Assembly (NCBI GenBank): GCA_958446835.1
Contig: CAUCXT010000009.1
Coordinates: 24,047 to 88,046 of the forward strand
Direction of reading: 5' to 3'
DNA: 64,000 nucleotides
Origin: an uncultured Eubacterium sp.
GTDB taxonomy: Bacteria; Bacillota; Clostridia; Lachnospirales; Lachnospiraceae
Every line of letters starts with the position of its first letter. Position 1 is the stretch's first letter. Shown piece by piece: positions 22,976-30,290 of the stretch. The notes beneath the pieces are model-generated. The model saw nothing but the letters and a program-made list of their open reading frames with translations, ran no database searches and was not told the DNA's origin. The position numbers and the translations under genes are program-made.

Positions 22976-25324
22976 ATGATATCAGAAAACAAAGGCTTAT
23001 TTACTATTGATACAAGAAACACAACCTACGCTTTTATGGTGCTGCCTACAGGACATCTTGAACATTTATACTATGGAAAAAAGATAACCATTGCAGGATA
23101 CGGCGAGGCGCTCTCGCACAAACAGACGACACCTGTCGGAAATACCGTGAGCTATTCGAATGAAAACGTGTCATTTTCACTTGAGGCGGCGAGGCTTGAG
23201 ATGTCATCCTACGGAAAAGGAGATATAAGAGAGCCGTTCTTGGAGATTGTGCATGATGATGGTTCATTTACATCTGATTTTCTGTATGACAGCTTCGAGA
23301 TAAAGAACGGCAGGGATGAGCTTGCAACTCTTCCGTGCTCATACGGAAGCGAGGCTGAGGTGTCACAGCTTAAGCTGGTGTTAAAGGATAAGAATTATAA
23401 GCTTACATTGGAGCTGTACTATTATGTATATGAGAATTGTGACGTGATAGGAAGAAGCTGCCGGCTCATAAATGACAGCGATGTGAGAGTTGATATCAGA
23501 CGCCTTATGAGCATGATGATGGACATTGACGGAACCGGTTATGTGTTCACGACCTTCAACGGAGCGTGGGCGCGCGAGATGGGACGCCATGATACGGTTG
23601 TCACAGCGGGAAAGCATGTCAATTCTTCCTACACCGGGACATCTTCGAGCAGAGCCAATCCGTTTGTGATGATATCTAAGAAGGATACCACGCAGGAGCA
23701 GGGAAGCTGTATCGGGCTTAATCTCATCTACAGCGGGAATCACTATGAGGCTGTGGAGGTTGGCATGTGCGACAGCACGCGCATAGTGACCGGGATAAAT
23801 CCTCAGTCATTTTCCTACACCTTGGACGCAGGGGAGGCATTTGAAGCGCCTGAGGCGGTTATGACCTATTCGGACAAGGGCTTCAATTCCATGAGCCGGA
23901 ATATGCACAGCTTCGTGAGAAGGCATATAGTGCGCGGACAGTGGCAGTATAAGGAACGCCCTGTGCTGCTTAACAGCTGGGAGGCAGCGTACTTTGACAT
24001 AAGCGAGAGAAAGCTCTATGAGCTTGCAAAGGCGGGGCATGATGTAGGCATTGAGCTGTTTGTCATGGATGATGGCTGGTTTGGAAACAGGAACGATGAC
24101 AGCAGCTCACTTGGAGACTGGTATGTGAATAAGAAGAAGCTTCCGAATGGACTTAAGGGTATATGCGACAAGATAAACGCACTCGGAATGTCATTCGGAA
24201 TATGGGTCGAGCCGGAGATGGTCAATGTAAACAGCGATTTGTACAGGCTGCACCCGGACTGGGCGATGGATATTCCGGGCTGTGCGCACTCAGAAGGGCG
24301 CAATCAGAGAATACTTGACCTGTGTAATCCCGAGGTTTCGGAATATATAATTGACAGCATGACCAGGGTGTTTTCATCGGCGAACATTGCCTATGTAAAA
24401 TGGGATATGAACAGGATTTTTTCCGATTATTACTCTAAGTACCTCAAGGTACAGGGAAGGTCACAGGGAGAGGTGGCACACCGCTATGTGATGGCACTTG
24501 GCAGAATTATGAGGACGTTGACCGAGCGCTTTCCACATATACTTTTTGAGGGCTGTGCGGCGGGAGGCAACCGCTTTGACCTTGGCATATTGTGCTATTT
24601 TCCGCAGATATGGGCGAGCGATAACACCGATGCGGTGAGCAGAACCTATATACAGGAGGGTCTAAGTTACGGCTATCCGATGTCAACTGTTTCGGCGCAT
24701 GTCTCAGCATGTCCGAATCATCAGACACTCCGCGTGACACCGCTGTCAACGCGCTTTAACGTGGCGGCTTTTGGAATATGCGGTTATGAGTGCAATCTTG
24801 TGGATATGAGCAAGGCTGAAAAGAATGAGATAAAGGCACAGATAGATATTTACAAAAAATGGAGACATGCTATGCAGTTTGGCAGTTTCTACCGCCAACG
24901 CACCGGGAATATTCATCAGTGGACGGTTGTGGATGAGGACGCAGGCAGGGCGGTAGGGCTGATAATGCAGGAGCTTGTCCATGCAAACACGCAGAATGAG
25001 GAGTACTATGCTGTGGGACTTGACCCTGAGGCTGTCTATAATTTCTATAACAGACCATTGAAGCATAATGTAAAAGAATTCGGAGATTTAATAAATACAG
25101 TTGCGCCGATTCATATAAGACAGGGCTCACTTCTTCATGGCATGGTCGCAAAATTCGTAACCATGCCGGGGGAGACGGAAAAGTATGAGCTGAGCGGAAG
25201 CATGCTGATGGATTGCGGTGTCAGACTAAAGCAGGCTTTTGCCGCCACAGGTTTTTCGGAGGAGGTAAGACATTTCCCTGATTTTGCTTCGAGGCTTTAT
25301 TTTATGGAGAAAATATCAGGTTAG
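22976..25324 (+). CDS. Alpha-galactosidase, GH36
   Basis: A 782-residue GH36 enzyme, slightly longer than the usual 730 or so, hydrolysing terminal alpha-1,6-galactose. The N-terminal beta-sandwich (residues 1-330) leads into the TIM barrel with FVMDDGWFGNRNDD and LGDWYVNKKKLPNGL. The nucleophile Asp is in VKWDMNR (about residue 476) and the acid/base Asp in WASDNTDA (about 548). RQRTGNIHQW follows in the barrel end. There is no signal peptide, so the enzyme is cytoplasmic and works on imported sugar. Its start is two bases after the symporter stop, with AAGGG as ribosome site. Its last codons overlap the convergent YkgJ-type gene by 4 bp, leaving no room for a terminator outside coding sequence. 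Confidence 0.95.
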   Translation: MISENKGLFTIDTRNTTYAFMVLPTGHLEHLYYGKKITIAGYGEALSHKQTTPVGNTVSYSNENVSFSLEAARLEMSSYGKGDIREPFLEIVHDDGSFTSDFLYDSFEIKNGRDELATLPCSYGSEAEVSQLKLVLKDKNYKLTLELYYYVYENCDVIGRSCRLINDSDVRVDIRRLMSMMMDIDGTGYVFTTFNGAWAREMGRHDTVVTAGKHVNSSYTGTSSSRANPFVMISKKDTTQEQGSCIGLNLIYSGNHYEAVEVGMCDSTRIVTGINPQSFSYTLDAGEAFEAPEAVMTYSDKGFNSMSRNMHSFVRRHIVRGQWQYKERPVLLNSWEAAYFDISERKLYELAKAGHDVGIELFVMDDGWFGNRNDDSSSLGDWYVNKKKLPNGLKGICDKINALGMSFGIWVEPEMVNVNSDLYRLHPDWAMDIPGCAHSEGRNQRILDLCNPEVSEYIIDSMTRVFSSANIAYVKWDMNRIFSDYYSKYLKVQGRSQGEVAHRYVMALGRIMRTLTERFPHILFEGCAAGGNRFDLGILCYFPQIWASDNTDAVSRTYIQEGLSYGYPMSTVSAHVSACPNHQTLRVTPLSTRFNVAAFGICGYECNLVDMSKAEKNEIKAQIDIYKKWRHAMQFGSFYRQRTGNIHQWTVVDEDAGRAVGLIMQELVHANTQNEEYYAVGLDPEAVYNFYNRPLKHNVKEFGDLINTVAPIHIRQGSLLHGMVAKFVTMPGETEKYELSGSMLMDCGVRLKQAFAATGFSEEVRHFPDFASRLYFMEKISG

Positions 25325-25965
25325 ATAAGCGCCATACGTTCTTCTATCTGTGTATAGAAATTCTCAATACTATATGGTGTAAAATAAAATATCTGAAGCA
25401 ACATTATGTTGCGCTTCTTGGCTGATTCGTAATCCGGGTCAGCCTTTGTTGCGTTTCGCAGCTTTTTCAAAAGCTCATGCCATTCCCATATAAACCTCTC
25501 ATTGTTCTCTATATCGGGAGTGTCCAGCCACTTTTCTACCTTAATTTTTGTGCGGTGGTTGTTAAGGCACTCACCTGTCTGTAGAAAATATTTGAAGCCG
25601 TTTTCATCGTATATGCGTCCAAGTGGGAACAGCCTGCATATTCCCGGTCTGAAGGAGTGTATGCTGCACCTGCCGTTCTCGTCGAGAAATGAGCATTGCT
25701 CCTTATCACCTGCCATCTTAAGACTTGGGAGAATAAGCCCATCTATTACGCTTAATTCAACACGGCCGGCTATGAGCTGTTCGAAGCTGCATGAGAGGTT
25801 GTTGGTGAGCAGACATACATCATAAGGGGTGAGGACAATGGAATTGCCCATACCGCGGCAGCACGCCGAGCAGCCTGTGCAGTCCTGGCAGTCCGCGCGT
25901 ACCAAATCATTTAATGTATATAATCTTCCATCTGATATTTCGTTTAAATCTCCTTCACGAAGCAT
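25321..25965 (-). CDS. YkgJ-family cysteine cluster protein
   Basis: A 214-residue protein of the zinc- or iron-chelating YkgJ family (flagellin N-methylase-like). The cluster DCQDCTGCSACCRGMG gives C-x2-C-x2-C-x2-CC near residue 24, with further cysteines in CSFLDENGRCSIHSFRPGIC, the family's second motif. The molecular function of the family is not settled. Start: the ATG after GGGAGGTCACA is chosen over one 17 codons upstream that lacks a ribosome site. It is convergent with the alpha-galactosidase gene and is transcribed from its own promoter with an overlapping dyad. Confidence 0.85.
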   Translation of the reverse strand: MLREGDLNEISDGRLYTLNDLVRADCQDCTGCSACCRGMGNSIVLTPYDVCLLTNNLSCSFEQLIAGRVELSVIDGLILPSLKMAGDKEQCSFLDENGRCSIHSFRPGICRLFPLGRIYDENGFKYFLQTGECLNNHRTKIKVEKWLDTPDIENNERFIWEWHELLKKLRNATKADPDYESAKKRNIMLLQIFYFTPYSIENFYTQIEERMALI

Positions 25966-26031
25966 ATTGTGACCTCCCGGTGGTTTTATATTTAAAATCT
26001 TAGAATTATCTTGCAATAAAAGTAGTTTTAT

Positions 26032-26066
26032 CGATTCAGTGTATCATTGAATCGGGATTTATTCAA
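26032..26066 (-). promoter_or_regulatory. Promoter with overlapping 23-bp dyad upstream of the YkgJ-family gene
   Basis: On the - strand a -35 box TTGAAT (26061-26066), a 17-bp spacer and a -10 box TACACT (26038-26043) preceded by TG are visible. The perfect dyad CGATTCA-N9-TGAATCG (26032-26054) covers the -10 box, so a repressor site is plausible. The remainder of the gap to 26234 is AT-rich and shows no clear + strand promoter. Confidence 0.5.
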
Positions 26067-26234
26067 GTGAGTATGGATTATTTTGAATATAGTTTTGTAT
26101 CGTAAAATATTTTACATGGATTTTACAATATAATGATAATACTTTTTAGATTCGCCGAGTTATACTTTTATCAAAATAGGATAACTTTACGGTTTTAATA
26201 TATAAGGGGTGTTGAACCCGGAAATGAGGATAAT

Positions 26235-26891
26235 ATGACATACAAAGAGATAAAGAAAAATAAAGAAATAAATGCGTACATAAAGAAGGGAAATGATAAT
26301 CTCGGCGTACTTGGCTACACAGACCACTCACAGATTCATTGCACTCTCGTTGCGGAAAGAGCAGCGCTGATACTTGAAAAATTCGGTTATGGCGAACATG
26401 AGATTGAGCTTGCGAAGATTGCGGGCTACATGCACGATATCGGAAACTGTATCAACCGCAAGCACCATGCAGAGTATGGCGCTCTTCTGGCAAATGAGCT
26501 TTTAAAGCAGACGGATATGAGCTTAGAGGACAGGGTGACGGTGGTGTCCGCGATTGCAAACCATGATGAATCGACAGGCGGAGCGGTGGACATAATATCT
26601 GCGGCACTTGTCATTGCTGATAAGACCGATGTGCGAAGAGATAGAGTCAGGGCTAAAGACAAGTCCATGTATGATATCCATGACCGTGTAAATTATGCAG
26701 TCACGGAATCGACACTCAAAATATCGCCGGAGAAGAAGCTTATATCGCTGAATCTCCAGATCGATGAGAGTATATGTACAATGTACGATTACTTTGATAT
26801 ATTCCTTGGACGTATGCAGATGTGCAGACATGCTGCTGAGCTTTTCGGGGCAAGGTTTAAACTCACCGCCAATGGAAGCAAGGTGCTGTAA
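26235..26891 (+). CDS. HD-domain metal-dependent phosphohydrolase
   Basis: A 218-residue single-domain HD phosphohydrolase. Metal ligands are visible as H in THHSQIH-like TDHSQIHCTL (about 30-39), the doublet in GYMHDIGN (about 67-74) and D in VIADKTD (about 129). Substrate is unknown; relatives act on nucleotides or nucleotide second messengers. It is shorter than HD-GYP proteins and lacks their HHExxDGxGYP motif. GAGGAT precedes the ATG. A separate promoter for the next gene begins about 20 bp after the stop, so it may be monocistronic. Confidence 0.85.
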   Translation: MTYKEIKKNKEINAYIKKGNDNLGVLGYTDHSQIHCTLVAERAALILEKFGYGEHEIELAKIAGYMHDIGNCINRKHHAEYGALLANELLKQTDMSLEDRVTVVSAIANHDESTGGAVDIISAALVIADKTDVRRDRVRAKDKSMYDIHDRVNYAVTESTLKISPEKKLISLNLQIDESICTMYDYFDIFLGRMQMCRHAAELFGARFKLTANGSKVL

Positions 26892-26912
26892 GCAGTGGGA
26901 TAAAATAGAGCT

Positions 26913-26940
26913 TTGCAAAACAGCCGATATGCCTTATAAT
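26913..26940 (+). promoter_or_regulatory. Promoter of the PfkB-family kinase gene
   Basis: A -35 box TTGCAA (26913-26918), a 16-bp spacer and a perfect -10 TATAAT (26935-26940) lie 43 bp before the start codon. Confidence 0.7.
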
Positions 26941-26983
26941 AGCTCCATAATATATAAATGTAATAATAGAAATGGAGTTATTT

Positions 26984-27907
26984 ATGGGAATAGTAGTTAT
27001 GGGAGCTGTGTTTGTGGATATCAAGGGATTTCCGGAGGATATCTATATACCGGATGGAAGAAATGTGGGACATGTAGAGTATATCCATGGCGGTGTGAGC
27101 AGAAACGTAGTGGAGGATATAGCCAATATCGAGCTGCGTCCAACATTTGTAGGCATTGTCGATGACAGTGCGCTTGGCGAGGATGTGGTTAAGAAGCTTA
27201 AGAATCATAAGGTTAATACCGACTATGTCATGACGGTGCCGGGCGGAATGGGAACATGGCTCGCTGTATTTGACCACAATGGTGACCTTGCAGGTTCAAT
27301 ATCGCAGAGACCTAATCTCATGCCTATACTTGGACTTCTTGAGGAGAAGGGCGATGAGATTTTTGCAAATGCGGATTCCGTTATTGTCGAGGTCGACATG
27401 GATAAGAATATAATCAAGAAGGTTGTTGCACTTGCAAAGCAGTATAACAAGAAGCTGTACGGTGTTGTCAGCAATATGAGTATAGCTGTGGAGAGAAGAG
27501 ATTTCCTTAAACATTTTGACTGTTTCATCTGTAATCAGCTTGAAGCAGGAATGTTGTTTATGGAGGACTATGCGGACAAGAGTCCGGAGGAGCTTCGCGA
27601 TATTCTCTCTAAGCGTGTTATTCTTGGGAAAATACCGGCGATGATTGTCACGATGGGTGGTAATGGAGCTGTATATGCCGAAATTAATGGTGATAAGGGA
27701 ATATGCCCGCCTCAGCGCGTCCGCGTAAAGGATACAACCGGAGCCGGTGATGCGTTCTGCGCAGGTGTCGCAAGCGGACTTACCTATGGAAAGACACTCA
27801 GCGAATCGGTGGAGATTGGAAGCCGTCTTGCTGCTTCGGTCATCACATCATCTGAGAATGTGTGTCCGAGATTCCTTCCGGAGGAATTTGGCATTACATT
27901 AGATTAA
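26984..27907 (+). CDS. PfkB-family carbohydrate/nucleoside kinase
   Basis: A 307-residue ribokinase-fold kinase. The N-terminal part has HGGVSRNVVEDIANIELRP, the PfkB signature-1 region that contacts the sugar. The C-terminal signature DTTGAGDAFCAG (about residues 248-259) holds the catalytic Asp and anion hole. The substrate is not evident; the GGVSRNVVEDI pattern is also seen in pseudouridine kinase-like and sugar kinase members. The second ATG is preferred because GGAG sits seven bases before it, within the stretch after the first ATG. A strong terminator follows. Confidence 0.88.
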   Translation: MGIVVMGAVFVDIKGFPEDIYIPDGRNVGHVEYIHGGVSRNVVEDIANIELRPTFVGIVDDSALGEDVVKKLKNHKVNTDYVMTVPGGMGTWLAVFDHNGDLAGSISQRPNLMPILGLLEEKGDEIFANADSVIVEVDMDKNIIKKVVALAKQYNKKLYGVVSNMSIAVERRDFLKHFDCFICNQLEAGMLFMEDYADKSPEELRDILSKRVILGKIPAMIVTMGGNGAVYAEINGDKGICPPQRVRVKDTTGAGDAFCAGVASGLTYGKTLSESVEIGSRLAASVITSSENVCPRFLPEEFGITLD

Positions 27908-27910
27908 ATA

Positions 27911-27970
27911 AAAAAAGCTGACAGGAAATCTGCCGCATGTATGCGGCGGAATTTCTGTCAGCTTTTTGTT
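27911..27970. terminator. Long bidirectional terminator hairpin
   Basis: An almost perfect stem of about 25 bp runs from AAAAAGCTGACAG (from 27912) to CTGTCAGCTTTTT (to 27967). The inner stem is CCGCAT/ATGCGG and there is a one-base bulge. T-runs flank it on both strands. It separates the kinase gene from the convergent HD-GYP gene, whose stop codon starts two bases further on. Confidence 0.92.
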
Positions 27971-27971
27971 T

Positions 27972-29675
27972 TTATGCATCAATTTTCGTTCCTGTGTCGA
28001 TTACGGCTTCCATTTCATCGATGTGTTCGAGGAAGATGGAGGCAATGGTCGGGTCGAACTGAGTTCCCATGCTTTCGCGGATAATCTGCATGGATTTCTC
28101 CTTGGAGAAACCATCCTTGTAGTGACGCTTTGAGCGGAGTGCATCATATACATCAGCTACAGCCATTATTCTTGCGGACAGAGGTATCGAACAGCCGCTT
28201 ATTCCGGTAGGATAGCCTTTGCCGTCATAGTGTTCATGGTGGTACAGAGCCATGTCATGAGCAATCTGGTAATAGGCATCGCTCTCTAACCCCTTCAAGG
28301 TGGTATCTAATATTCTGGCGCCCTCCTGTGGGTGGGTCTTCATTATGGCAAATTTCTCGTCTGTCAGTTTTCCCTTCTTTTGAAGAATACTGTCCGGAAT
28401 GGCAATCTTTCCTATGTCATGAAGATGGGCAGCATCGGCAACCATCTGCGCATAGTCGGTAGTTATTATATTGCGGTAACGGTCATCGTCCTTCATCACA
28501 TTGACAAGAACCTTTACAAGGTTTCCTGTGTTCTTTATATGCTGCCCTGTTATACCGTCACGCGCCTCTATGATGGCGGCAAAGCTTCCGATAATATCTC
28601 GCTGTATGGAGACAACTTCCTTTGTCTTTCTGGAAACTTCCTCGCGGAGTCTTGCAGTATAATAATAGTGATCTGTATTTTCCGTTATTATAAGCATCTT
28701 GCCATAGTCGGCTTCATCATGTGTAATGTCACGCAGGGACAGCTCGTACACATAATTTTCGTTTCACGAAATATCTTCAAGCTCAGGGGCAAGCTTCTGG
28801 CTTATAAACAATGGTTTGCCTTGAGCAGCGAGTGCTTCAAGATATTCAACGGGCTTGTCGCGATGTTCAAATGTCTTGATACATTTAAGGACCTTTGAGG
28901 CCTCCGCATTGGTGTAGACGGTATTACCGTAAATATCTATCACAATCAGACCGTTCTTCATGTTATCTATCGCCTCATCCTTGGCAAGCGTAAGAGTATC
29001 AAAAAGACCATATTTGCGCATGAGCTTTTCGAAGAAGAACACAGCCACAAGGTATGCAATGGCGGTTGCGTCATATCCGGCGGTAAGATTGAGCAGATAT
29101 GATGCAAGGCATAATATACTGAATAGAATCAACAGAAGCAGAATCAGAATCTGCTTTTCTATAATCGGCGATTCATGTCTTCTGTATTTTCTTATGCATA
29201 CAACAATCATACCAAGAAAATAATAACCTAGAAAAACTGTGTACAGGTTATACAGTATTCCGTGGTGTATTAACATGTGGGGGAAAAGCCCATCCTGCGT
29301 AAAATCTATTGATGAATAGAATAGACCGTGGTGGCTGTTGGTAAATACAAGCATTGTGATTGTAAGGCTTATTAAAAAATAGATGTTGCGCCGGGACTTT
29401 GGTATGCTTACACCGCAGTATTCCATGACAAAAAGGTACAGTGAAAATATAATGAAAGGTTTACCGACATACGTTACCTTGAGCGATTGCATGGCGAGTT
29501 CTCTGGTGCTGGCTTCCATTTCAAGAGTGTAGCCTACAATATTGATAAGTGTGGAATACATTACGATAAGTAGTAGCATCTGCATTCTTGAGCTGCGCTG
29601 TCGTGTAACATAGATAATCTCAAAAAACAATGCGATTATTACTATATATTGAAATATTAAAAGCGCCAGATACAT
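27972..29675 (-). pseudogene. 7TM-PAS-HD-GYP signalling gene interrupted by an in-frame TGA
   Basis: Two same-frame open reading frames are separated only by one TGA codon (28764-28766, - strand). The upstream part (303 residues) has seven membrane helices of the histidine-kinase-N-terminal 7TM type (residues 1-210) and the start of a PAS domain (NMKNGLIVIDIYGNTVYTNA). The downstream part continues the PAS domain (ENYVYELSLRDIT) and then has a complete HD-GYP domain: HLHDIGKIAIPD, HPQEGARIL, HHEHYDGKGYP. Without the TGA the product would be 567 residues, a probable c-di-GMP phosphodiesterase. The only nearby start for the second part is a GTG without a ribosome site. A single CGA-to-TGA (Arg) change would explain it. 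Sequencing error or readthrough are alternatives. GAGAGG precedes the first ATG. Confidence 0.85.
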
Positions 29676-29716
29676 GTATTCAGCCTCTCAGATAAAAAAT
29701 ATATTATGAATACTTT

Positions 29717-29745
29717 ATATTAGCACAATTATTTTCGGAGGTCAA
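29717..29745 (-). promoter_or_regulatory. Promoter of the interrupted HD-GYP gene
   Basis: Read on the - strand, -35 TTGACC (29740-29745), a 17-bp spacer and -10 TAATAT (29717-29722) with an extended TGC lie 41 bp before the start codon. It is divergent from the copper operon promoter. Confidence 0.6.
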
Positions 29746-29776
29746 AATTTATTTGGATATAAAATTAAAAAAGTAC

Positions 29777-29831
29777 TTGCAAAATACCCGTACAGGGTAT
29801 AGCATAATGCCAAGATACCTGATGGGGGTAT
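29777..29831 (+). promoter_or_regulatory. Copper operon promoter with two CsoR-type operators
   Basis: A -35 box TTGCAA (29777-29782) is followed by the dyad ATACCC-GTACA-GGGTAT (29784-29800), a perfect 6-5-6 CsoR-type operator between the -35 and -10 (TAGCAT 29800-29805 or CATAAT 29803-29808). A second copy, ATACCT-GATGG-GGGTAT (29815-29831), one mismatch from symmetry and of the same 17-bp length, lies 31 bp downstream. Copper binding to CsoR would release both. Confidence 0.8.
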
Positions 29832-29927
29832 GCTGATTGCGAGGTATATCATTTCATTGATGGTGTAGAGATACGATTCTATGCGAGATTCTTTAGGTAT
29901 CAATCAGAAGATTGTCAGGAGGGTACG

Positions 29928-30272
29928 ATGGAGAATAATAAGGATAATTGTCCGGCATGTGGCGGAAAGACAGAGAATAAATGCTGCTGCTGTGAGAAAC
30001 ATAAGGAGCGTTCACCGAAGGAATATAAGGATTTGCTAAACCGACTGAAGCGTATAGAGGGACAGGTCAGAGGTGTTGAACACATGATAGAGGAGGACGC
30101 GTACTGCACGGATGTGCTGGTGCAGGTTGCGGCTATCAATGCCGCACTCAACAGCTTTAATAAGGTCCTTTTGGGAAATCACATAAGAACCTGTGTTGCT
30201 GAGAATATACGTGAAGGGAATGATGAGGTGGTTGATGAGCTTGTGGGGGTTATCCAGAGGCTTATGAAATAG
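29928..30272 (+). CDS. csoR: Copper-sensing repressor, CsoR/RcnR family
   Basis: A 114-residue all-helical repressor. The conserved Cu(I) ligand pattern Cys-His-Cys is present: Cys in DAYCTDVLVQ, His in LLGNHIRTC and the following Cys four residues on. LNRLKRIEGQVRG is the family N-terminal helix. Unusual is a cysteine-rich extension of about 25 residues (CPACGGK, then CCCCEKH) before the fold. It could be an extra metal site or copper-acquiring tail. AGGAGGG precedes the ATG. It is the first gene of csoR-copA-copZ and probably represses its own operon through the two upstream dyads. Confidence 0.93.
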   Translation: MENNKDNCPACGGKTENKCCCCEKHKERSPKEYKDLLNRLKRIEGQVRGVEHMIEEDAYCTDVLVQVAAINAALNSFNKVLLGNHIRTCVAENIREGNDEVVDELVGVIQRLMK

Positions 30273-30290
30273 TGGAAGGAGAGATGAAGA

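Noticed and set aside
28764..28766. TGA as selenocysteine codon
   Set aside because: No Sec-type active-site context and no evident downstream stem-loop of the bacterial SECIS kind. The position is within a PAS linker region.
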